DNA from: Synechococcales cyanobacterium PMM_0073
Lineage (GTDB): Bacteria; Cyanobacteriota; Cyanobacteriia; Elainellales; Elainellaceae
Assembly: GCA_949127695.1 (NCBI GenBank)
Contig: CASBQH010000131.1
Span: 1 to 5,135 of the forward strand
Direction of reading: 5' to 3'
Length of the DNA stretch: 5,135 nt
Below, one piece after another: positions 1 to 5,135 of this stretch (its first letter is position 1; each line of letters starts with the position of its first letter). Under the pieces are notes generated by a model, which was not told the DNA's origin, searched no databases, and was given only the letters and a program-made list of their open reading frames with translations. The translations under genes were made by a program, and so were the position numbers.

Positions 1-344
1 AGCGACTCCAGTTCCGCCTGACGGGTCTGGCGCTGCGCTGTAGAAAGTCCTGAGAGCCAGAAGTCGGCCAGCTGTTCGGGGTTGCTTAGCAGCGATACCG
101 TGACTGCGGCTTGACGTGAGATGAATAAAGCGCTGGCGGCAGCGGCAGGCTGAGTCAGGGCTAAAGGGGGTTTTTGGCTGCGTTGGGCAATTCTGGCGGC
201 GGCGGCACTGCCGCCAGAATTGCCAACAGGATTACCGACCGCATTGCCTGTACCGGCGCTCAGCCAAATCGCTCCAATCCCGCCCGCCAGCAGCAGCGCC
301 AGCACCACGCCAACCAAAACTGAGTAAAACGACCGTAGCTTCAT
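1..344 (-). CDS. DUF3352-type membrane-anchored protein, N-terminal part (truncated by window edge)
   Basis: The reverse strand reads from an ATG at 344-342 for 114 codons without a stop and leaves the window at base 1, so the C-terminal bulk is missing. The start MKLRSFYSVLVGVVLALLLA is a short basic stretch followed by one hydrophobic segment (about residues 7-28), either an uncleaved anchor or a signal peptide. A low-complexity Gly/Asn/Ala linker follows (about 29-58). Then comes ALFISRQAAVTVSLLSNPEQLADFW in two pieces: residues 72-80 and the VSLLSNPEQL element around 83-92. From memory, this order (MKLRSF start, anchor, Ala-rich spacer, 'A-hydrophobic-F-hydrophobic-S/P-R/K-QA', 'V-S-L-L-NP') is typical of cyanobacterial DUF3352 proteins, whose function is unknown to me. 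AAGGAG five bases upstream supports this start. It is divergent from the hydrolase-like gene at 446. A 39-nt palindrome sits exactly on codons 41-53. Confidence 0.72.
   Translation of the reverse strand, partial: MKLRSFYSVLVGVVLALLLAGGIGAIWLSAGTGNAVGNPVGNSGGSAAAARIAQRSQKPPLALTQPAAAASALFISRQAAVTVSLLSNPEQLADFWLSGLSTAQRQTRQAELES
182..227. repeat. Long inverted repeat (hairpin) inside the DUF3352-type coding sequence
   Basis: The left arm GGCAATTCTGGCGGC (186-200) and right arm GCCGCCAGAATTGCC (210-224) are perfect 15-nt reverse complements around a 9-nt loop (201-209). Allowing one bulged G, the pairing extends outward through GTTG/CAAC to 182 and 227. The perfect core is 39 nt, a multiple of three, and aligns exactly with codons 41-53, in the low-complexity linker after the membrane anchor. 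No T-run follows on either strand, so it does not look like an intrinsic terminator. It could be an in-frame palindromic insertion or a strong mRNA hairpin near the start of translation. Confidence 0.8.
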
Positions 345-349
345 GCAGG

Positions 350-355
350 CTCCTT
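350..355 (-). promoter_or_regulatory. Shine-Dalgarno site of the DUF3352-type gene
   Basis: The reverse strand reads AAGGAG, then CCTGC, then ATG. This is a near-consensus ribosome binding site with a 5-nt spacer, and it fixes the start at 344. It is the best ribosome binding site in the window. Confidence 0.75.
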
Positions 356-445
356 CGCAGGCCAGACAGCAATGCCACCCCTTAGTCTACCGTTCTACTG
401 AGGCGCTCAAAAAATAATCGGCTGTAAAATTTTTGCTAAAAGATC

Positions 446-1063
446 ATGACTGAAATCTCTGACCCAGCTTTATCTTTAGCGCCTCAAGTTGTGATCTGTC
501 CCGGCATTCATCCACCCGCTCTAACCGCCCAATTTGTCCAGGCAACTGCGCTATGCAACGCCTGGATCTATCCTGCCCCAGACTCTCCAGCCTATGCGGG
601 GGATCAAATTCTCCGGTTTCTGCTAGAGCGCCAGCAGGATCAAGCTGGGGAAAAAACTGAGCCACAATCGCTGCTGATGATTGGCTTTAGCGCGGGCGTG
701 GTGGGTGCGTTCACGGCGGCTTTGCTCTGGCAGGCGCTGGGCGGCAAAGTATTGGCGCTGCTGGCCTTTGACGGCTGGGGAATGCCGCTGCGGACTGCGT
801 TTCCGGTGCATCGCTTTAGCCATGATCGCTTTACACACTGGAGTTCGGCGCTGCTAGATGCCGGCTCGTCGCGGCCTACCAGCTTCTATGCTGATCCACC
901 CGTGGGGCATCTCAACTTCTGGCGAGCGCCGCAGCTGACGATGGGATGGGCGGTTTCAGATGCGGGATCACAGGGAAGATCACAGCGCCAGTTTGCTCGC
1001 AGCAATGCTGCCCAGCAAGTGCGCCAGATCATTGCTAGCTACAGCGCAGGTCTTGTAACCTGA
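446..1063 (+). CDS. Small alpha/beta-hydrolase-like protein, cyanobacterial, function unknown
   Basis: This is a 205-residue soluble protein with no signal peptide or membrane segment. A first beta strand (VVICPGIHPP, residues 15-24) leads to a hydrophobic strand and nucleophile elbow, LLMIGFSAGVVGAF (76-89), in which GFSAG matches GxSxG with Ser82 as likely nucleophile. The next strand, ALLAFDGWGMPL (104-115), carries Asp109. His154 in PPVGHLNFWRAP (151-162) is placed like a catalytic histidine. This is the order of an alpha/beta-hydrolase fold, without the long lid of classical lipases. Substrate and reaction cannot be read, and whether it is catalytically active is inference. ATG 446 is the first possible start after the in-frame stop at 437-439. 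It has no clear Shine-Dalgarno sequence, which is common in cyanobacteria. It is divergent from the DUF3352-type gene and followed after 122 nt by the repeat protein on the same strand. Confidence 0.72.
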   Translation: MTEISDPALSLAPQVVICPGIHPPALTAQFVQATALCNAWIYPAPDSPAYAGDQILRFLLERQQDQAGEKTEPQSLLMIGFSAGVVGAFTAALLWQALGGKVLALLAFDGWGMPLRTAFPVHRFSHDRFTHWSSALLDAGSSRPTSFYADPPVGHLNFWRAPQLTMGWAVSDAGSQGRSQRQFARSNAAQQVRQIIASYSAGLVT

Positions 1064-1110
1064 CGGGGCTACTCTCGCAGAATCGGGATTGGCAAAATCT
1101 GATTGACTAT

Positions 1111-1140
1111 ACTTAGTAAAACTTGACTTAGCAAAACTTG
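1111..1140 (+). repeat. Tandem 15-nt direct repeat upstream of the triple-repeat protein gene
   Basis: ACTTAGTAAAACTTG (1111-1125) is followed directly by ACTTAGCAAAACTTG (1126-1140), with one mismatch. Each copy ends in TTG and runs into AC, giving TTGACT at 1123 and TTGACA at 1138. A third TTGACT lies at 1103, next to a TATACT (1108-1113) that could serve as a -10 box but has no well-spaced -35. The repeat lies in the 122-nt gap before the next gene, where an operator or promoter would sit. It also overlaps a possible TTG start codon at 1138. Confidence 0.7.
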
Positions 1141-1185
1141 ACAAGATCAGTTCTGACTTGGGTAAAGCCCGCCTCTCCCGCCTCT

Positions 1186-2316
1186 ATGGATAATCAACCT
1201 GGACAGAATGGTAACGGCAACGGACATTCTAACGGTCGCGCCAACGGCCATATTAACGGCCAGACTGATGGCCGCGAGCGCTACCCGCTGTTAGAAGTCA
1301 GACGCCCGATCCAGTCACCGCTGCGGCGGCGTTCGTCCTCGCTGTTGCCGTTGGCGGCAGTCTGCTCTATTTTGGCGCTCGGCATTGCCTTGTTTATTGG
1401 CGTGTTTATGGATGGCGCGAAGCCCCCAGAAACCGCACGCGCCATCCCCAAAACCGAAGCCTTTCGCTGGGGCGTGAACCGCGCCATTAGCGCCGCCGAA
1501 CTCACCCAGAGCGCCCAATCGATCAAAGAGTGGCAGCAGGTTTCAGACTGGTGGGCAGAGGCGGTTGAGCTGATGCAGATGGTACCGAACTCCGACCAAC
1601 GCTATGACGTAGCGGTGGCCAAAGTCTCTGAATATCAAACCAACCTGCGCTATGCCCAAAAGCGCGCCCAAGAAGCAGCTGAGCAGCCTGCGATGGGCGA
1701 TCTCTGGGGCATTGGCTCACGGCGAGCGGTGGTATTAAAGCTGCAAGGTGAACCCACCAGCACCGAGCGCTATGACTCTCTGTGTAAAGAAATTTTGCAA
1801 TATGGCAAAAGCCAGGTTGAGCTGAGCAATGGCCTGGTGGTGCGCTATAGCGATACTGACCGTAACCTCAAGGCATCTGCCACCGAACTGCCCGTCATCC
1901 CAACCCGAGCAGGCATCTGGGATCTGGGATCTACCAAAGCCACGGTCTTCCAGATCCAGGGCACGCCGAACCGCGTGTTGCGATATGACTATTCAGATCA
2001 AGAAACGCTCTACTACGGCAGCAGCACGGTTGATCTGGTCAACCAGCGCGTCATCGGCTATGACAACCAAGATCGCAATCTGAGAGTGAAGCTGACGCCG
2101 GTTTTGACCGCAGCCGATAGCCGCAGCCCAGTCTGGACGACTGACTCCAACCGCGAGGATCTGCTGCGGGTGCAGGGGACGCCGACGCAGGTGACGCTCA
2201 ACGCCTCTGCCTGTAGCGAAACGCTTTACTATGGCGACAGCGTGGTGAGCTTAAAAAATGGCTTTGTGGCCGGATATGACAATCTTGAGCGTAATCTGAA
2301 GGTGAAGGCAAAATAA
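1186..2316 (+). CDS. Single-pass membrane protein with three C-terminal BamE-like repeats, function unknown
   Basis: From ATG 1186 this encodes 376 residues. An Asn/Gly-rich tail (about 3-29, with NGNGNGH and repeated NGxxNG) leads to a basic patch (about 38-51, PLRRRSSS) and one membrane segment (about 53-75). The positive-inside rule puts the tail in the cytoplasm and the rest in the periplasm or lumen. Residues 93-165 are helical, with the ELTQSAQSIKEWQQVSDWW and YDVAVAKVSEYQTNLRYAQ stretches that I know from other cyanobacterial envelope proteins. Three repeats start at Trp174, Trp245 and Trp317. Each has a GS-x-K/R-like turn, a hydrophobic strand, QGTP or QGEP, L/Q-YYG or QYG, a Val-rich strand, NG or NQ, GYDN or RYSD, and RNLK/R. 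The 'GS…V…QG-P…YYG' pattern resembles the BamE/SmpA fold; that is inference. The frame is open up to TTG 1138, giving 392 residues, but that TTG lies inside the tandem repeat and has no ribosome binding site, so ATG 1186 is preferred. Confidence 0.75.
   Translation: MDNQPGQNGNGNGHSNGRANGHINGQTDGRERYPLLEVRRPIQSPLRRRSSSLLPLAAVCSILALGIALFIGVFMDGAKPPETARAIPKTEAFRWGVNRAISAAELTQSAQSIKEWQQVSDWWAEAVELMQMVPNSDQRYDVAVAKVSEYQTNLRYAQKRAQEAAEQPAMGDLWGIGSRRAVVLKLQGEPTSTERYDSLCKEILQYGKSQVELSNGLVVRYSDTDRNLKASATELPVIPTRAGIWDLGSTKATVFQIQGTPNRVLRYDYSDQETLYYGSSTVDLVNQRVIGYDNQDRNLRVKLTPVLTAADSRSPVWTTDSNREDLLRVQGTPTQVTLNASACSETLYYGDSVVSLKNGFVAGYDNLERNLKVKAK
1705..2307 (+). repeat. Three tandem about 71-72-codon repeats within the membrane protein gene
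   Basis: The units begin at the Trp codons at 1705, 1918 and 2134, so the period is 71 and then 72 codons. Shared positions include QGEP/QGTP/QGTP, QYG/YYG/YYG, RYSD/GYDN/GYDN and RNLK/RNLR/RNLK. The nucleotide sequences have diverged well beyond the protein pattern, which points to an old domain duplication rather than a recent one. Unit 1 keeps a longer RYDSLCKEILQYG version, and unit 3 keeps the Cys as ACSETLYYG. Confidence 0.8.
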
Positions 2317-2491
2317 CAGGCTGGTTTAGCGCCCTGCGGTAAATTACCCGAATCCAAACTATCGGAGGAGATTGCGAATCAATTGGTACGGTTTTGAACC
2401 TGTCGCCTATCGACGAATGCCAGTATTGTCGTAAGTAGGAAAGCTGCATTGCGACTTTCTCAACGGTAGCAAGTCATTCGGTAGAGGTTCT
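2317..2491 (+). promoter_or_regulatory. Leader region of the kinase gene with an unused Shine-Dalgarno-like stretch and possible mini-ORF
   Basis: This 175-nt gap holds GGAGGAG at 2364-2370, a strong ribosome-binding-like sequence far from the kinase start. One base after it, TTG 2372 opens a 20-codon frame (MRINWYGFEPVAYRRMPVLS) ending at TAA 2432-2434. That stop is in the same frame as the kinase. A small hairpin follows (GAAAG 2439-2443 with CTTTC 2455-2459). The spacer of 3 nt from the GGAGG core is short and the ORF is tiny, so translation is uncertain. No T-run terminator and no convincing -10/-35 pair was seen. Confidence 0.2.
2484..2487 (+). promoter_or_regulatory. Shine-Dalgarno site supporting the GTG start of the kinase
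   Basis: GAGG lies 4 nt before GTG 2492. No in-frame ATG exists between the upstream stop at 2432-2434 and this GTG. The resulting N-terminus, MYKWYLPTLSEIL, looks like a genuine protein start, so GTG is favoured. Confidence 0.5.
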
Positions 2492-4108
2492 GTGTACAAG
2501 TGGTATCTGCCAACTTTAAGTGAAATTTTAACGCTGAGCGCTCCGGCGAAGGGTGAGCGATTGGCTCAGAAGCCTCGATCTGCCCAAGCCCACGGCATCC
2601 AAACTCCTGCTTTTAAATCGCCAGTTCAGCAGCGGCTTAAGGCTGAGCGCGAATGGACTGGCGCAGTGGCGGCGCTGAACCAGCTGATCCAGCAGAGCAT
2701 TGAATCACTGCCGCCAACGCTGAGCGAGCGGCCAGAGCAGCCAGTTCAGGCGCTGCTGCTCTCAGGGCCGTTTCCCATATTGCAGCAGGCAGACTGGATG
2801 GAGCAGATTGCCACTTGGGTGTTTACAGCCGGTGCGCCCGGAGAAATTCTTCAGGTTTTGCCGCCTGCCGAATCTGCGGCCAAACCTTGGAAAACAGTGC
2901 CAACTCTGCCGCTGCGGGCGGATGATCCGCTGGCCGCTGAGCAGTTCTGTCTGGTGCTCACCCCAGAATTTAGCCTGGTGATGACGCTGGGCGAAACAGA
3001 AACAGGCGATCCGGCCTTTTTGTTTTCGTTTGATCCAGAAATCGTCTGGCAGGTTTGGCGATCTTTGCAGGCAAGGCTCCAGCTGACGGCTTCGCATTTG
3101 ATTAAGACTATGAACCGGCTGGTGCAGCAGTTTACGCCAGTTGTGCCAGACTACCGCACGGTGAGCGAGTTCAGCCGCCTGATGCTGGCCAATCTGCCGG
3201 AGGCGGCTGAACCCAGCGAGCGCCCAGCCGCCGCCTCAGAATCTGTGACCTTGACGGCATCGCCGCCCTCAGGCTCGCCCGTGACTCAGACTCATGATCA
3301 AGTCAATCACCCAGCCAGCGACCTGCTAGAAGATCCGTCATGCCGTACTGCCGATACCGAACTGTTGCAGGCGCTGGCGCATGAAGTCCGGACGCCGCTG
3401 AGCACCATTCGTACTCTGACGCGGCTGCTGCTGAAGCGCAAAGATCTGAGTCCGGATGTGATCAAGCGGCTGGAACTCATCGACCGCGAATGCACCGAGC
3501 AGATCGATCGCTTTAGCCTGATCTTCCGCGCCGTAGAGCTGCAAACCTGCGAGTCCAAGAGCGCGCTGATGCCGCTTGCGCCCATATCGCTCACTCAGAT
3601 GATCCAGCAAAATATTGGTCGCTGGCAGCAGCAGGCTAGCCAGCATCGCCATACGCTAGATATTCTGCTGCCCCAGAAGCTGCCGCTGGTGTCCACCGAC
3701 CCAATGATGCTCGATCAGGCGCTGACAGGGCTGATTGATCGGATCACGCATCGCCTGCCGCCCGGTAGCCATATTCAGGTGCAGGTGACGCCCGCCGGAA
3801 ACCAGCTGAAGCTGCAAATGCTGTCGCAGCCGCAGGATTGGCAGAACGCGAAGAATTCGTGCCAAGCTGCGGCAGGCGCAACTGGCTCAAAGGAGCTACG
3901 CGCCAAAATTGGCTTTGCGCCTGTGGTGCGCTCCATCGGCCAGATGCTGATGTTTCAACCTGAAACTGGCAACCTCAGCCTTAACATGGCCGTAACCAAA
4001 AACCTGTTTCAGGCGCTGGGCGGCAAGCTGATTGTGCGCGAGCATCCATATGAGGGCGAGGTGCTGACGATTTTCCTGCCGCTGGCCGCTAAAAAAGCAG
4101 AAGATTAG
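2492..4108 (+). CDS. Soluble orphan sensor histidine kinase with degenerate ATP-binding domain
   Basis: This 538-residue protein has no membrane segment. Residues 1-230 form an input region (LLLSGPFPILQQADWMEQIA at 88-107 and FLFSFDPEIVWQVW at 176-189) that faintly resembles DICT-type sensor domains. A disordered Pro/Ser/Ala linker follows (about 235-285). The dimerisation domain (about 288-350) carries a clear H-box, ALAHEVRTPLSTIRTL, with His297 as phospho-acceptor, and a conserved helix ending IDRFSLIFRAVEL. The C-terminal domain (about 398-531) keeps the outline DPMMLDQAL and the final GNLSLNMAVTK…LGGKLIVREH…GEVLTIFLPL. However, the N-box position reads ALTGLIDRITHRLPPG, without the usual Asn residues, and no DxGxG motif is visible where the G1 box belongs. 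It may be a weak kinase, a phosphatase, or act with a partner kinase; that is inference. No response regulator lies nearby. The style reminds me of Synechocystis Hik34 (slr1285), unverified. Confidence 0.82.
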   Translation: MYKWYLPTLSEILTLSAPAKGERLAQKPRSAQAHGIQTPAFKSPVQQRLKAEREWTGAVAALNQLIQQSIESLPPTLSERPEQPVQALLLSGPFPILQQADWMEQIATWVFTAGAPGEILQVLPPAESAAKPWKTVPTLPLRADDPLAAEQFCLVLTPEFSLVMTLGETETGDPAFLFSFDPEIVWQVWRSLQARLQLTASHLIKTMNRLVQQFTPVVPDYRTVSEFSRLMLANLPEAAEPSERPAAASESVTLTASPPSGSPVTQTHDQVNHPASDLLEDPSCRTADTELLQALAHEVRTPLSTIRTLTRLLLKRKDLSPDVIKRLELIDRECTEQIDRFSLIFRAVELQTCESKSALMPLAPISLTQMIQQNIGRWQQQASQHRHTLDILLPQKLPLVSTDPMMLDQALTGLIDRITHRLPPGSHIQVQVTPAGNQLKLQMLSQPQDWQNAKNSCQAAAGATGSKELRAKIGFAPVVRSIGQMLMFQPETGNLSLNMAVTKNLFQALGGKLIVREHPYEGEVLTIFLPLAAKKAED

Positions 4109-4169
4109 CCAAGTATAAACAAAACTTATGAGCTAGTTAAGCAGACCAAAACTAGAATAATCACGAAAT

Positions 4170-4209
4170 GTTACGCAATTTCCTAAAGTTATGTTAACTT
4201 ATATGTAAC
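4170..4209 (+). promoter_or_regulatory. Putative promoter/RpaB (HLR1-like) region of the Hlip gene
   Basis: The known HLR1 element is two (G/T)TTACA(T/A)(T/A) half-sites separated by two bases, bound by the regulator RpaB in front of high-light genes. Here GTTACGCA (4170-4177) is followed after two bases by TTCCTAAA, an imperfect match (11 of 16). On the other strand GTTACATA (4209-4202) matches a half-site fully and is followed after three bases by GTTAACAT (4198-4191). The stretch is AT-rich and contains -10-like TTATAT (4199-4204) and TATGTA (4202-4207), about 35 nt upstream of the start codon. The assignment rests on the motif and on the gene it precedes. Confidence 0.35.
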
Positions 4210-4226
4210 GAGATCGATACAACAAC

Positions 4227-4230
4227 GAGG
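4227..4230 (+). promoter_or_regulatory. Shine-Dalgarno-like site of the Hlip gene
   Basis: GAGG stands 10 nt before ATG 4241, at the long end of normal spacing. No closer candidate exists. The conserved Hlip N-terminus confirms the start independently. Confidence 0.45.
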
Positions 4231-4240
4231 TCTAACGGTC

Positions 4241-4384
4241 ATGGAAAATCAAGCACCTAAATTCGGTTTTACTCAGTTCGCTGAAACATGGAACGGTCGT
4301 CTAGCCATGATGGGTTTTGTGATTGGTTTGGCCACCGAGCTTCTAACTGGCCAAGGCATTCTTTCTCAAGTTGGCCTGATGTAG
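4241..4384 (+). CDS. hliC: High light-inducible protein (Hlip), single-helix chlorophyll-binding, HliC/ScpB-like
   Basis: This encodes a 47-residue protein. After a short polar N-terminus with PKFGFTQFAE (6-15), the signature ETWNGRLAMMGF (15-26) matches the chlorophyll a/b-binding motif ExxNxR, with Glu15, Asn18 and Arg20 as expected pigment-binding or helix-pairing residues. One membrane helix spans about 21-36, ending LATELLTGQGIL (30-41). Hlips sit in the thylakoid membrane, bind chlorophyll and carotenoid as dimers, and protect photosystem II assembly intermediates and chlorophyll synthesis under strong light and other stress. Length and sequence resemble the 47-residue HliC (ScpB) of Synechocystis more than the 70-residue HliA/HliB; the subtype is from memory. 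It lies 132 nt behind the kinase with its own AT-rich upstream region and a terminator 40 nt after its stop, which suggests a monocistronic, light-regulated unit. It is less GC-rich than its neighbours, as expected for a small, highly expressed gene. Confidence 0.93.
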   Translation: MENQAPKFGFTQFAETWNGRLAMMGFVIGLATELLTGQGILSQVGLM

Positions 4385-4423
4385 GTTGAGCTGGTTCAAG
4401 AAAATTAGTAATTTTTTAAAGCG

Positions 4424-4459
4424 AGGGGGCAATCATGCCCCCTGTTTTGTCTACTTTTT
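4424..4459 (+). terminator. Rho-independent terminator of the Hlip gene
   Basis: AGGGGGCA (4424-4431) pairs perfectly with TGCCCCCT (4436-4443) around the loop ATCA. It is followed by GTTTTG and a second T-run (TTTTTT from 4455). It starts 40 nt after the Hlip stop. On the other strand the hairpin is followed by only a short T-run (CGCTTTAAAAAAT), so it may also stop the convergent metallopeptidase transcript, less efficiently. Confidence 0.85.
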
Positions 4460-4498
4460 TTCGGTTGCCGTCGTTATTGTCAGCCGGTGCTAGAGCCG

Positions 4499-5135
4499 CT
4501 AGAGCTTGGTCGCACTAAAAGTATCGCACTGCCCCGGATCGCCCGTCTTCACACCTTGCCTGAACCAGCGCATCCGCTGCTCGGAGGAGCCATGGTTGAA
4601 TGAATCGGGCACCACATAGCCCTGTGCCTGCATCTGCAAGCGATCGTCGCCCACGCTGCTAGCGGCGCGTAGTCCCTCTTCTAAGTCACCTTGCTCCAGC
4701 AGAATGTTATTCTGCCGATCCTGAGAGCGATTCGCCCAGACGCCCGCAAAGCAGTCAGCCTGAAGCTCTAGCTGCACCGAAAGCTGATTAGCCTGGGTTT
4801 TGCTCACCCGCTGCTGAAGCCCGTGAACTTTGTCTAGAACGCCGAGCTGCTTCTGGACGTGATGCCCCACTTCATGCGCCACCACATAGGCTTGGGCAAA
4901 GTCGCCCGGAGCCTGCATTTTCGTCTCCAGATCTCTAAAAAAGCTGAGGTCGAGATAGATTTTTTCATCCAGCGGGCAATAGAACGGGCCTGCCGCTCGG
5001 TCTGCGACGCCGCAGGCTGACTGGTTGCGTCCAGAAAACAGCACCAGCTTCGGATCGCGATAGGTTGCGCCTGATTCTCGAAACAGCTCGCCCCAGACAT
5101 CTTCCGTGTCAGCCAGCACGGTTTGGGTAAAGGCC
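4499..5135 (-). CDS. ypfJ: YpfJ-type neutral zinc metallopeptidase (N-terminus beyond window)
   Basis: The reverse frame is open from the window edge to TAG at 4501-4499, showing 211 C-terminal residues. The codons before GTG 5119 (A-F-T-Q-T) continue the family pattern, so GTG 5119 is not the start; family members are about 280-300 residues. Visible family features, in order: VLADTEDVWGELF (6-18), LVLFSGRNQSACG (30-42), GPFYCP (49-54), DLSFF (62-66) and the zinc site AHEVGHHVQ (86-94). The HExxH residues are His87, Glu88 and His91, encoded around 4861-4876. LELQADCFAGVW (122-133) follows, with a Glu likely to be the third ligand, then GDDRLQ, VVPDSFNHGSSEQR and CDTF near the end. Four Cys (41, 53, 128, 203) suit an exported, disulfide-stabilised protein. 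The missing N-terminus normally carries a signal or membrane anchor. The physiological substrate is not known to me. It converges on the Hlip gene across a shared hairpin. Confidence 0.93.
   Translation of the reverse strand, partial: AFTQTVLADTEDVWGELFRESGATYRDPKLVLFSGRNQSACGVADRAAGPFYCPLDEKIYLDLSFFRDLETKMQAPGDFAQAYVVAHEVGHHVQKQLGVLDKVHGLQQRVSKTQANQLSVQLELQADCFAGVWANRSQDRQNNILLEQGDLEEGLRAASSVGDDRLQMQAQGYVVPDSFNHGSSEQRMRWFRQGVKTGDPGQCDTFSATKL

Noticed and set aside
384..430. Divergent promoter boxes between the DUF3352-type gene and the hydrolase-like gene
   Set aside because: On the minus strand TAGACT (389-384) is paired with TTGAGC (410-405) only at a 15-nt spacing; on the plus strand TAAAAT (425-430) has no -35 at the right distance. 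Both are too weak to list as features.
1112..1143. Possible cyanobacterial Pho box formed by the CTTA/CTTG repeats
   Set aside because: The repeats are spaced 10, 5 and 10 nt apart rather than the 11-nt period of Pho boxes, and the following bases do not match CTTAACCT.
1186..1278. Asn/Gly-rich segment as a DNA satellite or mobile-element scar
   Set aside because: The AACGG-rich DNA has no regular period, and the repeats follow from coding NG pairs in a disordered tail.
1829..2083. Plus-strand 84-codon ORF inside the repeat-protein gene, and the various minus-strand ORFs opposite 446-4108
   Set aside because: All lie inside well-supported coding genes in other frames, show no recognisable domains and have no ribosome binding sites that I could see; they are frame shadows.
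2317..2352. Terminator after the triple-repeat protein gene
   Set aside because: CAGG/CCTG and GGTA/TACC can form only 4-bp stems and no T-run follows.
4489..4505. Direct repeat GCTAGAGC at the metallopeptidase stop codon
   Set aside because: Two 8-nt copies one base apart, one overlapping the stop; this is too short to mean more than local slippage.
4499..5119. Metallopeptidase starting at GTG 5119 as a complete 206-residue protein
   Set aside because: The frame stays open to the window edge and the family normally has about 80 more N-terminal residues, so the gene is truncated by the window, not short.

Overview
The window reads as cyanobacterial chromosome. Three features support this: a small high light-inducible chlorophyll-binding protein (Hlip), a DUF3352-type membrane-anchored protein, and several proteins whose sequence style I know only from cyanobacteria. 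GC content is moderately high, and no perfect HIP1 octamer (GCGATCGC) was found on reading. A Leptolyngbya-like lineage would fit, but the genus cannot be fixed from this sequence.

Layout from left to right. Bases 1-344 (minus) are the start of a DUF3352-type membrane-anchored protein that runs off the left edge; its linker codons contain a long, nearly perfect palindrome. Across a 101-bp divergent gap, 446-1063 (plus) encodes a small alpha/beta-hydrolase-like protein with a GFSAG elbow. After a gap holding a 15-nt tandem repeat, 1186-2316 (plus) encodes a single-pass membrane protein with an Asn/Gly-rich cytoplasmic tail and three about 71-residue C-terminal repeats. A 175-nt leader follows, with an unused strong Shine-Dalgarno-like stretch and a possible 20-codon ORF. 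Then 2492-4108 (plus) encodes a soluble orphan histidine kinase with an intact H-box but a degenerate ATP-binding domain. Next comes a short AT-rich regulatory region and a 47-residue Hlip at 4241-4384, closed by a clear intrinsic terminator. Convergent to it, 4499-5135 (minus) is a YpfJ-type neutral zinc metallopeptidase whose N-terminus lies beyond the right edge.

The genes do not form one obvious pathway. The most suggestive pairing is the unusual kinase directly upstream of a stress-induced Hlip that has RpaB/HLR1-like elements in front of it, but the Hlip appears to have its own promoter and terminator. No mobile element, CRISPR array, tRNA or rRNA was recognised. No wholly new multi-gene system is evident. 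The best leads are the degenerate kinase domain, the codon-aligned palindrome and the triple-repeat membrane protein.
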